Shown: positions 1 to 8,679, numbered from the stretch's first letter. The stretch: DNA of 64,000 nucleotides from Rhodococcus sp. ABRD24 (GCF_004328705.1 NZ_CP035319.1:4402001-4466000); one strand, 5' to 3'. Notes: generated by a model from the sequence alone, not told the origin. Program-made: numbers and translations.

Positions 1-164
1 CGTTGTGTCAGCGCGGCCAGCGACTGATCGGTGCAGGCGACGGTGATCGTCCGTTCGCCGCTGGCCGCCTCCCGGCGTTCGAACCACGCACGCAGCACCC
101 CATTCTCGGTGTCCGTCATCGATTCGGTGAGGTAGATCCGCGGCCTGTCGTTTCCGTCACTCAT
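1..164 (-). CDS. 5' end of a lipid-acyltransferase-like gene (partial)
   Basis: An ATG at 164 (minus strand) opens a frame that stays open to the window edge, giving about 54 residues starting MSDGNDRPRIYLTES. A Shine-Dalgarno-like GGAAGGAG lies just upstream, inside the preceding acyltransferase gene, and the two genes overlap by 8 bp, so they are translationally coupled. The fragment is too short to identify. The pattern 'T-x-x-E-x-x-x-L-x-x-W' near residues 17-27 is reminiscent of the N-terminus of mycobacterial glycerol-3-phosphate acyltransferase (PlsB), which often follows a WS/DGAT gene. That assignment is inference only. Confidence 0.55.
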   Translation of the reverse strand, partial: MSDGNDRPRIYLTESMTDTENGVLRAWFERREAASGERTITVACTDQSLAALTQ

Positions 165-1632
165 CCCCGGCTCCTTCCGTCACCGTGCCCAGCGCAACCA
201 CCTCGTCGAGCCCCTCCTGCAGGCACCGCATGAACAGCGCCGGCTCGGTCACCGCGGCGGTGTCGAGGTTGACGCCGATGCAGCAGGTGCCCACGTGGGA
301 GACCATCGTCGCCATCACCGCGCAGCCCGGCGCGGGCCCGAACGGGAACATCCGCTCGATCCGCGCCCCGGCCAGGTACACCGGCACCGGAACCCCGGCC
401 ACATTGGACGCCTGCATGTCCAGGCCCTTCGACTGCGACAGGTACCACGTGGCCAGCAGCCGGTTCGGCAGCCGGACCAGAAGCGGCGCGGCGGCCTCGA
501 CGATGTCCAGCGCCGGCTCCTCGCGCAGCGCCAGCACGATTGCCCGTACCTTCCGGATCCGCGCCGCAGGATTGACCTCGGTTGCCGGCCCCGCGAACCG
601 TACCGCCGCAATTCGGTTGCCGCCGGACGGATCCGCGGCCGCGCGCATGCTGATCGGCATCCCCATCGGGATCTTGCCGATCGGCACGCCCAGCTCCTCG
701 TGGTAGCGGCGGAACCCGCCCAGCAGCGCCGCGACATAGGCGTCATTGACGGAGCCACCCGCCGCATGTGCGGCCGCCTTCAGCTCGGGTAGTCCCACCT
801 CGAGGATGCCGAACCAGCGGCCCAGACCACGCTCCCGCAGCAGCGGCGAACCCGTCGCCGGCGGCGGAGTGACCACCCGCAGCAGCGAACCGGCGTAGTC
901 CAGGGCCTCACCGGCCGCATCGAACGGGCTCGTGACGGCGGCGACGGCCGTGCGGACGGTGCCGGACACGAGCCCGGCGATCCGCCGCGGCGTCCGGCGA
1001 ATGCCGTCGAGCACCTCCTCGTAGAGCGCGGAGATGTCCGACAGGTGCTCCGGTGGTGCCGGTAACCGGTCGGGTTTGTTCGGGGTGGGTTCGGCGCGCC
1101 GGCTGTGCAGCAGCGCCATCATCTGGATGCCGCCCATGCCGTCGGTGATGCTGTGGTGCGTCTTGACCACATACACCGCCCGGCCGTCGTCGAGGCCCTC
1201 GATGAGCAACGCCATCCACGGCGGCCTGGCCTTGTCGAACGGCTCGGTGGCCAGATGCCGGCAGATCCGTAGCGCGTGGTCGAGATCTGCGGGCTCGGGC
1301 AGTCGCACGCGCCGCAGGTGGTAGTCCAGGTCGAACTCCGGGTCCACCGACCACATCGGATTGCCGAGCCCGAACGCCGGTTCCACGGCACGCATCCGGA
1401 TGCGCGGAACGATGTGCGACGCCCACTCGTGTGCCTGCACCAGCCGCTCCCAGTCCGGTGCCCGATCGAGGACGTCGACCGCGACGATGGGGGTGCGCAG
1501 CTCCGGCTCTACCTCCTCCATCCGCCACATTCCGGTCTCGAAGTCCGACATGGTCCGGCTCTGCCCCCAGCCGACCGCGGAGAGGTCGACATCCACCGCA
1601 CTCGGTGGAACGAAAGGTCGGCCGTCGGCCAT
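157..1632 (-). CDS. WS/DGAT family O-acyltransferase
   Basis: A 491-residue member of the bacterial wax ester synthase / acyl-CoA:diacylglycerol acyltransferase family, which esterifies long-chain acyl-CoA to diacylglycerol or fatty alcohols to make storage lipid. The catalytic HHxxxDG motif is visible as HHSITDG at residues 159-165, and the length is typical. The start at 1632 is chosen because GAGGAG lies 7 bases upstream; a GTG at 1668 would add 12 residues but has no ribosome site. It overlaps the next gene on the same strand by 8 bp, suggesting a lipid-synthesis operon. Whether it makes wax ester, triacylglycerol or another ester cannot be told from sequence. Confidence 0.9.
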   Translation of the reverse strand: MADGRPFVPPSAVDVDLSAVGWGQSRTMSDFETGMWRMEEVEPELRTPIVAVDVLDRAPDWERLVQAHEWASHIVPRIRMRAVEPAFGLGNPMWSVDPEFDLDYHLRRVRLPEPADLDHALRICRHLATEPFDKARPPWMALLIEGLDDGRAVYVVKTHHSITDGMGGIQMMALLHSRRAEPTPNKPDRLPAPPEHLSDISALYEEVLDGIRRTPRRIAGLVSGTVRTAVAAVTSPFDAAGEALDYAGSLLRVVTPPPATGSPLLRERGLGRWFGILEVGLPELKAAAHAAGGSVNDAYVAALLGGFRRYHEELGVPIGKIPMGMPISMRAAADPSGGNRIAAVRFAGPATEVNPAARIRKVRAIVLALREEPALDIVEAAAPLLVRLPNRLLATWYLSQSKGLDMQASNVAGVPVPVYLAGARIERMFPFGPAPGCAVMATMVSHVGTCCIGVNLDTAAVTEPALFMRCLQEGLDEVVALGTVTEGAGDE

Positions 1633-1660
1633 GCGCACGCTCCTCGGATCCGATCGGTGT

Positions 1661-1710
1661 CTTAACACGAGTGTTGCCTCGACTTAAGCGTGTTGTCTTC
1701 ACTTAAGTGT
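1661..1710. promoter_or_regulatory. palindromic operator-like cluster between divergent genes
   Basis: The gap between the acyltransferase and the formamidase operon holds three CTTAA cores at 1661, 1683 and 1702. The first is followed by the inverted repeat AACAC-GA-GTGTT (1664-1675). The third is the perfect palindrome CACTTAAGTG (1700-1709). Such clustered dyads are typical of repressor binding near a start site. Which protein binds is unknown. Confidence 0.4.
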
Positions 1711-1853
1711 GGACCCGTCTGCGCACATGCGTCACGGGTTTCGTCACTTCGCATTCCGGGCATCGAACACGAGGCCGTACCGACGCGCGCGACTGCTCGT
1801 CCTCGGTTAGTCTCGGACGGACTTCGATCCTTACCCGGTGAAAGGATGCGGTC

Positions 1854-2141
1854 ATTCCTCTCTACCAATTCCGATGTGCGCAGTGCGGCCCGTTCGACCG
1901 TTCCTTCTCGATGGCTTCCGTGCCCGACGCTGCCGCATGCCCCGATTGCGCCGCCGAGGCGCGCCGTCAGATCACCGCAAGCCGTCTCGGTCATGGCGCG
2001 TCCACGCCGATGCGACTACTCGACGCGACCGCCCGGTCCGCCAGCGAGCCCGGCGTCGTCTCCGGCCCCCGTCCGGGAGCTGCCCGTGCGGCACGGCCGG
2101 TCACCACCAATCCGCTGCACCGAAAGTTGCCCCGCCCCTGA
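1854..2141 (+). CDS. fmdB: FmdB-type zinc-ribbon protein, apparent ATT start
   Basis: A 95-residue zinc-ribbon protein of the FmdB family, the usual partner of formamidase and often called its regulator. Read from ATT at 1854 it begins (M)PLYQFRCAQCG, carries CAQC (residues 8-11) and CPDC (about 29-32) as the zinc knuckle, and ends in the family-typical KLPRP. No ATG, GTG or TTG lies in frame between the upstream stop (1839-1841) and the zinc ribbon. AAAGGA at 1841-1846 sits 7 bases before the ATT, which supports this rare start codon. The first conventional start (ATG 1911) would delete the first zinc-binding pair. It lies 33 bp before fmdA on the same strand. Confidence 0.75.
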   Translation: MPLYQFRCAQCGPFDRSFSMASVPDAAACPDCAAEARRQITASRLGHGASTPMRLLDATARSASEPGVVSGPRPGAARAARPVTTNPLHRKLPRP

Positions 2142-2174
2142 GTCTTTGCCCCTCGCGTCGTGAAGGAGACTGGT

Positions 2175-3428
2175 ATGCCCGAGTTGCTGTTCCCGCTGGA
2201 TTCGAGCAAGAAATTCACCGAGCAGGAGAAGGTCGGCCACAACCGGTGGCATCCCGACATTCCCGCCGCGGTGACCGTCAAACCGGGTGATTCCTTTCGC
2301 GTGCACTGTCGCGAGTGGTTCGACGGCGCGATCCGCAACGACGACTCGGCCGACGACATCCTGAACGCGCCGCTGACGACGGTGCACACCCTCTCCGGCC
2401 CGTTCGCGATCGAGGGGGCGAGGCCCGGCGATCTGCTGATCGTCGACATCCTCGACATCGGGCCCATTCCGCAGGAGGATTCGGGCCCGCTCGCCGGCCA
2501 GGGCTGGGGCTACACCGGCATCTTCCCGACCCACAACGGTGGCGGCTTTCTCACCGAGCAGTTCCCCGACGCCTACAAGGCGGTGTGGGACTTCTCGGGG
2601 CAGACCGCGACGTCGCGGCACGTGCCGCACGTCAAGTTCACCGGAATCGTGCACCCCGGACTGATGGGCACCGCCCCGTCGCACGACCTGCTCGGCAGGT
2701 GGAACACCCGTGAAGCGGCGCTCATCGCGACCGATCCGGACCGGGTGCCGCCGCTGGCGCTGCCGCCCGAGCCGCGCGACGCAATTCTCGGCACCCTCTC
2801 CGGCGCCGACTTCGACCGTGTCGCCGCCGAGGCCGCCCGCACCGCACCGCCACGGGAGAACGGCGGTAACCAGGACATCAAGAACCTCACCAAGGGCAGC
2901 CGCATCTTCTATCCGGTGTTCGTCGACGGCGCCAAGCTGTCGGTGGGGGACCTGCACTTCTCGCAGGGCGACGGCGAGATCACCTTCTGCGGCGCGATCG
3001 AGATGGGCGGATTCATCGATCTGCGTGTCGATCTGATCAAGGGCGGAATGGAGACCTACGGCGTCTCGGAGAACGCGATCTTCATGCCGGGCAACACCGA
3101 TCCGCAGTACTCCGAGTGGCTCGCGTTCTCCGGCACGTCTGTGACACTCGACGGCGAGCAGCGTTACCTCGACTCGCACCTGGCGTACCAGCGGGCGTGC
3201 CTGCACGCGATCGACTACCTCACGAAGTTCGGCTACAGCCCCGAGCAGGCGTACCTGTTGCTGGGGGCCGCTCCGATCGAGGGACGACTGTCCGGCGTCG
3301 TCGACATCCCGAACTCGTGCGCAACGGTGTACCTGCCGACCGCGATCTTCGACTTCCCGATAGCGCCGACGGCGGACGGGCCGGCGCGCATCGACCCGGG
3401 CATCGGGGCGCCGCGCTCGACGCGGTAG
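2175..3428 (+). CDS. fmdA: formamidase
   Basis: A 417-residue cytoplasmic amidohydrolase of the FmdA/AmdA (acetamidase/formamidase) family, which hydrolyses formamide to formate and ammonia. The N-terminal LFPLDSSKKFTEQEKVGHNRWHP region and the core stretch NGGGFLTEQFPDAYKAVWDF are characteristic, and the length matches the family. GAAGGAG lies directly before the ATG at 2175, preferred over a GTG at 2160 that overlaps it. It follows the zinc-ribbon gene fmdB, its normal operon partner. Substrate (formamide versus a longer amide) is assigned by similarity only. Confidence 0.9.
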   Translation: MPELLFPLDSSKKFTEQEKVGHNRWHPDIPAAVTVKPGDSFRVHCREWFDGAIRNDDSADDILNAPLTTVHTLSGPFAIEGARPGDLLIVDILDIGPIPQEDSGPLAGQGWGYTGIFPTHNGGGFLTEQFPDAYKAVWDFSGQTATSRHVPHVKFTGIVHPGLMGTAPSHDLLGRWNTREAALIATDPDRVPPLALPPEPRDAILGTLSGADFDRVAAEAARTAPPRENGGNQDIKNLTKGSRIFYPVFVDGAKLSVGDLHFSQGDGEITFCGAIEMGGFIDLRVDLIKGGMETYGVSENAIFMPGNTDPQYSEWLAFSGTSVTLDGEQRYLDSHLAYQRACLHAIDYLTKFGYSPEQAYLLLGAAPIEGRLSGVVDIPNSCATVYLPTAIFDFPIAPTADGPARIDPGIGAPRSTR

Positions 3429-3435
3429 CCGCCAG

Positions 3436-3933
3436 TCAGCTGCCGAAGGTGACGCGGACGGCGTCGACCAGCTTCGCCTTTCCGGTGCGGTACGCCGCGC
3501 GGAAGCCGTCGATGTCGTCGGTGCCGTCCGCCACCTGTGCGGTGAGGAAGTCGAACAGGGCCCCCGCCGGATCGAGGACGGCGGTGGGTGCGAGGATGCG
3601 TAGTTCGTTGACCATTCCGTCGAGATCGACGATGCCCTCCGCGAGCGTGCGCAGAATGGGATCCTCTGAGGCCAAAGCTTTTTCGAGATCGCTGTCGGCG
3701 AGCACCGCCTGGTCCACCTCGACGAAGCTGTTGTGCACGGCGTCGGCTGCGCCCAGGTATCGGACGTAGATCTCACGCAGTTCGGGCTGCCAGGACGCGA
3801 TGTCGACCGAGCGGGGCCGACGAGTTCCGATCCGCACCGCCAGCGCGCCGAGGAGCAATCCGATGGCCATCGCGGCGGGGACGGCCCACCAGGGCGCGGT
3901 CGTGGAGGTCAGCAGTTCCGGCAGCGTGTCCAC
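3436..3933 (-). CDS. membrane-anchored hypothetical protein
   Basis: 165 residues from a GTG start. Residues about 13-36 (ending GLLLGALAVRI) form one membrane segment near the N-terminus. The remainder is a soluble, acidic, mostly helical domain of about 125 residues. No family is recognised. It is convergent with fmdA, only 7 bp apart, and upstream of it lies the AT-richer control region before 4251. The anchored orientation is predicted, not shown. Confidence 0.65.
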   Translation of the reverse strand: MDTLPELLTSTTAPWWAVPAAMAIGLLLGALAVRIGTRRPRSVDIASWQPELREIYVRYLGAADAVHNSFVEVDQAVLADSDLEKALASEDPILRTLAEGIVDLDGMVNELRILAPTAVLDPAGALFDFLTAQVADGTDDIDGFRAAYRTGKAKLVDAVRVTFGS

Positions 3934-4250
3934 GCGCGGATGCTATCAGTGCGCAGCGTTCCTGACCCCGGGGTCAAATTGCACTCGAGTCCAAAAAAGT
4001 AGCGACTGATAGGTTTCTCATGTTCGGAGCCTGACTGCAACCGAAATCCTGCACGGCCACTGAACTCGTTACTCAATCGTAATGATCAATCCGTAACGAC
4101 CTGCTCTTTATCACGTTAGCGTCGTTTCAATCGCAGAGCGCGATCGAAGCGTTACGTGATGTGACCATGATCATTTTCCTTGCTGCGGGGAACGCACACC
4201 CGTTCCACGGAGCGAGAACAGGGCCGTCGGGGAGAAAGGGGCGCCGTATC
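3934..4250. promoter_or_regulatory. AT-richer intergenic control region with dyads
   Basis: This 317-bp stretch between two divergent hypothetical genes is less GC-rich than its surroundings and holds no convincing gene. It contains the perfect palindrome TGACCCCGGGGTCA (3963-3976), an inverted repeat CGTTAC...GTAACG (4068-4098), and related copies of ATCACGTTA (about 4110) and, inverted, near 4148-4161. These look like protein-binding sites or promoter elements for the rightward gene. No specific regulator is inferred. Confidence 0.4.
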
Positions 4251-4628
4251 GTGAGCGCTTCGTCGAGCTGCATCGAGGACTATGTCGCCGCCATGTTCTC
4301 GTACGAATTCCTGGACGGCGGAGTCGACTACGACTGCCTCGAGCGAATTCACCGTGGTGCTGTGGACGAGTGGGTCTCGGCTGTGGCCGGGTCTGGTCTG
4401 TTCACCAACTCCCAAGTCAGCCGCATCGACGGACACTGGCGACACGAGCCGAAGTCCCTGCTCGCAGCCCTGCTCTCCGAGGCCGACGAGATGACTGTCA
4501 AGCGCTGCGAGATGACCTGGTCCGCGCTCGACCGCCTGGCGCCACCCGCCGGGCAGCGCGAGCTCGTCGCGCTCAGCGGAGGTGGCTACACCAATATGGT
4601 GGTCTCGGCATCCACGACGATCGCCTGA
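4251..4628 (+). CDS. hypothetical protein
   Basis: 125 residues read from GTG 4251, chosen because GGAGAAAGG (4231-4239) lies before it; an in-frame ATG at 4161 would add 30 unlikely residues. No family is recognised. It is a mixed-charge soluble protein beginning VSASSSCIEDYVAAMFSYEF. Its last 43 bp overlap the 3' end of the peptidase gene on the other strand, so one of the two C-termini is constrained by the other. A long dyad-rich upstream region supports independent expression. Confidence 0.55.
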   Translation: MSASSSCIEDYVAAMFSYEFLDGGVDYDCLERIHRGAVDEWVSAVAGSGLFTNSQVSRIDGHWRHEPKSLLAALLSEADEMTVKRCEMTWSALDRLAPPAGQRELVALSGGGYTNMVVSASTTIA

Positions 4629-5224
4629 TCATCGGTCAGCGCCCGGAACTTCACCCCCGCCGCGTGGCATGCCGCGATCATTCGTGCGGCTTCGTTGTCG
4701 GGGTCCAGCGAGCTCGACCAGTGCGGCACGATCGTGAAGTCGACCAGGCCGAGCCCGTCCCACCGCGCCGACACCCCGCACGTCGGGGCTACTTCGGCGG
4801 GATCGTCGGCGAACTCGACTCCGGTCAATGACGGCGCCATCACGCATGCGCCCGCGCTGTAGCCGGCATAGGCGAGTTCGTCGCGTCGTAGTAGATCGGT
4901 GAGAACCGCGTCCGCCCCGCTGCGGGCGAACTGCGCACGCAGTACAAACGTGTTGCCACCGCGTACCCACACCCCACCGAATCCGGTGAGCGTCCGCTTC
5001 AACGCGTCCGGTCGCCCCACGAAGTCACGAAGGTCCACCTCGGTGGGTGTGAAACCCAGCCGGCGCAGGGGCGCCACATCGCTCATCACTGCCGACTCCC
5101 GGGCGCGCGCGGGCCATGCGTCGGCGGCGTTGGCGATTACGGCGATCGGGCCGGGGTTTCCGGTGAGCGCCAGGAATCGGTCGACGTGCGCGCCGAAGCG
5201 GTACGACGAGAGGAACAGTCGCAC
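4586..5224 (-). CDS. peptidase E-like serine hydrolase (family S51)
   Basis: A 212-residue cytoplasmic protein of the dipeptidase E / cyanophycinase fold (S51). The nucleophile elbow GYSAG is at residues 121-125 with Ser123 as the predicted nucleophile, and GGNTF at 89-93 matches the conserved GGNT motif. The founding members cleave N-terminal Asp-X dipeptides; the substrate here is unknown. It starts at GTG 5224 with GAGG just upstream and follows the mycothiol-type gene by 6 bp, forming the last gene of a three-gene operon. Confidence 0.85.
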   Translation of the reverse strand: MRLFLSSYRFGAHVDRFLALTGNPGPIAVIANAADAWPARARESAVMSDVAPLRRLGFTPTEVDLRDFVGRPDALKRTLTGFGGVWVRGGNTFVLRAQFARSGADAVLTDLLRRDELAYAGYSAGACVMAPSLTGVEFADDPAEVAPTCGVSARWDGLGLVDFTIVPHWSSSLDPDNEAARMIAACHAAGVKFRALTDDQAIVVDAETTILV

Positions 5225-5230
5225 GCGGCC

Positions 5231-6052
5231 TCAGATGGTGTAGGCGAGATTGTCGACGATCCGCCGGCCCACCTCGACGTCGCCGCCCAGTTCGAATTCC
5301 GCAGTGTGCTCGGCTGCGGTGACGCGACCCGTGGCGAGCCGGGTGAACAGCCGCGAATCCATCGCGATGGTCGACGTCGCCGGACCGGCGAGCTCCGGCA
5401 CCACCGCGGCACGGCCGTCCACCGCGACGTGCATTGTGCGGGCGAGCGGGCCGGACAGCTCGAAGGTGACGCGGGCGCCCTCCGGTGCGCGGCCGAGCTT
5501 GCCGACGATGAATCCGAGTGCCCCGGCAATCTCGCCGAACGCCAGCTCGCCGCGCGCACCACCCTCGTCCCCGGCGGGTGCGCCCAGTGCATCGCGGATG
5601 TCGTGCTCGTGAATCCAGCAGTCGAACAAGCGAATCCGCATGAACCGGCCGTAGGTCGACGGTCCTGCCGGGGTGATCGAGGGGGCGTCGAAGTCGTCCT
5701 GGGTCATTGCGCTCAGGGCCTCGCGTCGCTGCGCGATCGTCGCGCGGAACAGCTCCAGGATCTGGGCGCCGGTGTGCGCCCGCAGCCCCTCGACCCAGCG
5801 CTCGTTGAGCGCGGCGATCTCGTTTCGCACGTGCGGCAGCGCATGCACGTCGATCGCCGTGTCCGGTGGATTCTTCCCGGACAGAAAAGATTCCGTCCCG
5901 ATCAGGTGTGAGGTGATGTCGCGAACGGTCCAGCCGGGCAGCGAGCTAGGTGTGATCCAGGCGTCGCCTTCGACCGTCGCGAGCAGGTCGTCGAGCGCGT
6001 CCCACTGCGCGAACAGTGCGTCGACCAGTGGTGCCTTGGGGAACTCGCTCAT
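5231..6052 (-). CDS. maleylpyruvate isomerase-family (DinB-like, mycothiol-type) protein
   Basis: 273 residues. The N-terminal half is a DinB-like four-helix bundle with the hallmark [17 protein letters not shown] (about 38-54), where the His supplies metal binding, plus a later [11 protein letters not shown] motif. The C-terminal part resembles the SCP2-like tail found in mycothiol-dependent maleylpyruvate isomerases. Relatives use mycothiol as cofactor; the substrate here is not known. It overlaps the DsbA-like gene upstream by 4 bp, so a thiol-linked joint function is plausible. Confidence 0.85.
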   Translation of the reverse strand: MSEFPKAPLVDALFAQWDALDDLLATVEGDAWITPSSLPGWTVRDITSHLIGTESFLSGKNPPDTAIDVHALPHVRNEIAALNERWVEGLRAHTGAQILELFRATIAQRREALSAMTQDDFDAPSITPAGPSTYGRFMRIRLFDCWIHEHDIRDALGAPAGDEGGARGELAFGEIAGALGFIVGKLGRAPEGARVTFELSGPLARTMHVAVDGRAAVVPELAGPATSTIAMDSRLFTRLATGRVTAAEHTAEFELGGDVEVGRRIVDNLAYTI

Positions 6053-6795
6053 GCTTCTTGCTCCGATTCCAGTCGGGAGAGGTCTACTACCTCACCGCGG
6101 TTGATGCTCTGCCAGTCCCGGCCCTGAACGTACGGCGTCAGGGCCTCGCCGATCGCTGCGGTGTCCGCCGGGCCCTTGACGCGCTGGATCTCGTACACGC
6201 GGGGGAACTCGAGCATCTCGGTCACGAGGTTCCACAGTCGCACGGCGGCCGCACCCTGGGGTGGATCGACCAGGACGGGCCCGAACAGCGCAGTGCCCTG
6301 CACGAACAGCGTCGGGACCCCGAAGCCGCCCGCCGTGGTGACGCGATCATGGTCGGCACGGACCTCGTCGTGCGTCGACGGATCGGCCAGAGCAGCGTCG
6401 AGCAGGGAGGCGTCCAGCCCCAGTTGGACGAGCAGCTCCCGCGCCACCTCCGGATCGTGCGGCTTGCCCCCCTCGACGTGGAGGAGATGGCCGGTAGCGG
6501 CGTACCAGCGATCGAGCAGGTCCATGCTCTCGCGGCGCAGTAGTGCGCCGATTCGCATCAGTGACCATCCATACGACCAGTCGCGCTCCCATGGATGCTT
6601 CTGGTCGTCACGGCGATTGATCTCCTCGAGGCTGAAGAAGCGCCATGCGATGTCGATACCGGTTTCGGCGCGGACATGCCGAATCCAGCGCGAGGTGTGG
6701 AAAGCGAACGGGCACATCGGGTCGAAGTGGAAGTCCACCGATGTGATTGCGTGGCCGACCGCGGGTAGCGGAGCGGCAGGAGTGTCCGTGCTCAC
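6049..6795 (-). CDS. DsbA-fold oxidoreductase, single-cysteine
   Basis: 248 residues with a DsbA/FrnE-like thioredoxin fold. It resembles the mycothiol-dependent nitroreductase group ([18 protein letters not shown] versus FDPLCPWCWITSRW in that group) and retains the cis-Pro region GVPTLFVQG. The active site reads CPFA (residues 28-31), so the second, resolving cysteine is absent. A monothiol mechanism using mycothiol is therefore likelier than dithiol exchange. It is the first gene of the operon with the mycothiol-type isomerase (4-bp overlap) and peptidase E. Confidence 0.8.
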   Translation of the reverse strand: MSTDTPAAPLPAVGHAITSVDFHFDPMCPFAFHTSRWIRHVRAETGIDIAWRFFSLEEINRRDDQKHPWERDWSYGWSLMRIGALLRRESMDLLDRWYAATGHLLHVEGGKPHDPEVARELLVQLGLDASLLDAALADPSTHDEVRADHDRVTTAGGFGVPTLFVQGTALFGPVLVDPPQGAAAVRLWNLVTEMLEFPRVYEIQRVKGPADTAAIGEALTPYVQGRDWQSINRGEVVDLSRLESEQEA

Positions 6796-6928
6796 TCTCC
6801 CACTCTATGGCCGATCTGCGTTCCGTGCGGCGGCATCGGGAATTGGAACGGAGGACCGGGGTGGCGCCGGTGGCGGCCGTTCGAATGATCCGGCTGCCCA
6901 AGGGTGTTCGCGGCCGACCGGGCGTCCT

Positions 6929-7294
6929 CTACCTCGCGTCCTGGAGGAACTGCTGCAGCACCGCCGCGTGGCTGTGCTCGACGTCTTGGGTTGCGGTGAG
7001 CAGGACGATCGGCCGATCGTGTGCGAGAGTCAGCAGACGGTCCACTGCGCTACGACCGTCCGGTGATTCGAGCTCGGCGAGATAGCGGGATCGAAACTCG
7101 GCAAATTCTGCGACGTCGTGGCTGTACCACCGTCGCAGCTCGGTCGACGGCGCAAGATCCTTCGCCCAGTCGTCGTAGTGGAACGAATCCTTGCGTAATC
7201 CGCGCGGCCACAGCCGATCGACGAACACCCGGAAGCACGGCTCAGCGCCCGGATGTTCGTACACACGTTCGATGTGAATGGTCCCCACGGGCAT
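6929..7294 (-). CDS. DUF488 family protein
   Basis: 121 residues of the DUF488 (YeaO-like) family: IERVYEHP near the start, RLWPRGLRKD in the middle, and a conserved YSHD near the centre. The function is unknown; relatives are small cytoplasmic proteins. The ATG at 7294 is preceded by GGAGGTGGGAG; a longer frame from 7342 lacks a ribosome site. It is a single gene with 133 bp of non-coding sequence between it and the DsbA-like gene. Confidence 0.85.
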   Translation of the reverse strand: MPVGTIHIERVYEHPGAEPCFRVFVDRLWPRGLRKDSFHYDDWAKDLAPSTELRRWYSHDVAEFAEFRSRYLAELESPDGRSAVDRLLTLAHDRPIVLLTATQDVEHSHAAVLQQFLQDAR

Positions 7295-7563
7295 CTCCCA
7301 CCTCCGCGTCATGGGCCGATTTCGTCGCCAGGTTACGTCCATGTGAAATCGTGAGCTGCATCACAAAAAATGGCACATAAGGTGGTATACCTCAGTTCAG
7401 ACTCGATTCAGACAACATCGACGACTTGCGTGTGTTCCCTTGCTCACGGTACTTCTGACTACCATCGTGGACCACTTGCATCGTTCGGGTCATCGTCCGT
7501 CGATCGCTCGAAAGTTGCCGCCCGTCGCGGCGCGCACACCATCTAACGCAGGAAGTCGGAACA

Positions 7564-8679
7564 TTGGATACATCGAAGAGCGCCGCACAGGTGCGCCCAT
7601 CGGTCGGCGTTGTTCGTGAGACGAGCGACGGCGAGCGGCGGGTCGCACTGGTGCCGAAGGTCGTGGCAGCGCTGTCGGCGAAGGGTGTCGACGTAGTCGT
7701 CGAACCCGGTGCCGGGCTGGGTGCCCTGATTCCGGATGAGTTGTACAAAGAAGCCGGCGCCACGATCGGTGACGCATGGTCGGCGGACATCGTCGCGAAG
7801 GTGTCGGCGCCGTCCACAGAGGAGATCGGGAAGCTGCGCTCGGGTTCGACCCTGATCGGCTTCCTGGCGCCGCGCAACGCGGACAACCGGATCGCGGATC
7901 TGAAGGCGGCCGGTGTGCAGGCGTTCGCAGTCGAGGCGATCCCGCGTATCTCGCGTGCCCAGGTGATGGATGCGCTGTCGTCACAGGCCAACGTCGCCGG
8001 CTACAAGGCCGTCATCGTGGCCGCGTCGGAGTCCACCCGGTACTTCCCGATGCTGACCACCGCCGCCGGCACCGTCAAGCCCGCCACCGTGCTGGTGCTC
8101 GGTGTGGGTGTCGCCGGTCTGCAGGCGCTGGCCACGGCCAAGCGTCTCGGCGGCCGTGTCACCGGCTACGACGTCCGTCCCGAGGTCGCGGACCAGGTCC
8201 GCTCGGTCGGCGCGCAGTGGCTGGACCTCGGCATCGACGCCGCCGGTGAGGGTGGCTACGCCCGCCAGCTCACCGAGGCCGAGCAGGCCCAGCAGCAGCA
8301 GGCGCTCGAGGAGGCAATCAAGGGCTTCGACGTCGTCATCACCACGGCGCTCGTCCCCGGCCGTCCCGCGCCGCGCTTGGTCACCGCCGCCGCCGTCGAG
8401 GGTATGAAGCCCGGTAGCGTCATCGTCGACCTGGCCGGCGAGACCGGCGGCAACTGCGAGCTCACCGAGCCCGGTCAGACCGTCGTCAAGCACGGCGTCA
8501 CGATCTGCTCGCCGCTGAACCTGCCGGCGACCATGCCCGAGCATGCGTCGGAGCTGTACTCCAAGAACTTGTACGCGCTGATCGAGATCATGCTCGACGA
8601 GAACGGCGCCTTCGCGCCGAACTTCGACGACGAGGTGCTCGCTGCTGCGTGCGTCACCCGTGAGGAGGCGACCGCCTGA
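7564..8679 (+). CDS. pntAa: NAD(P) transhydrogenase subunit alpha part 1
   Basis: 371 residues: the soluble NAD(H)-binding domain I of the proton-translocating transhydrogenase, which passes hydride from NADH to NADP+ using the proton gradient and supplies NADPH. GVVRETSDGERRVALVPK at the start and the nucleotide-binding VLVLGVGVAGLQA stretch identify it. The start is TTG 7564 with AGGAAG about 10 bases upstream. The gap before it (7295-7563) contains GGTGGTATACC (-10-like) and two TTCAGAC repeats, the likely promoter region. It overlaps pntAb by one base (TGATG). Confidence 0.93.
   Translation: MDTSKSAAQVRPSVGVVRETSDGERRVALVPKVVAALSAKGVDVVVEPGAGLGALIPDELYKEAGATIGDAWSADIVAKVSAPSTEEIGKLRSGSTLIGFLAPRNADNRIADLKAAGVQAFAVEAIPRISRAQVMDALSSQANVAGYKAVIVAASESTRYFPMLTTAAGTVKPATVLVLGVGVAGLQALATAKRLGGRVTGYDVRPEVADQVRSVGAQWLDLGIDAAGEGGYARQLTEAEQAQQQQALEEAIKGFDVVITTALVPGRPAPRLVTAAAVEGMKPGSVIVDLAGETGGNCELTEPGQTVVKHGVTICSPLNLPATMPEHASELYSKNLYALIEIMLDENGAFAPNFDDEVLAAACVTREEATA

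Noticed and set aside
1911..2141. Start of fmdB at ATG 1911
   Set aside because: It would remove the first zinc-binding CAQC pair and the conserved N-terminus, which are encoded in frame immediately upstream behind a good ribosome site.
7372..7425. TTCAGAC direct repeats before pntAa as an operator
   Set aside because: Two 7-bp copies are too short to be distinguished from chance without comparative data.
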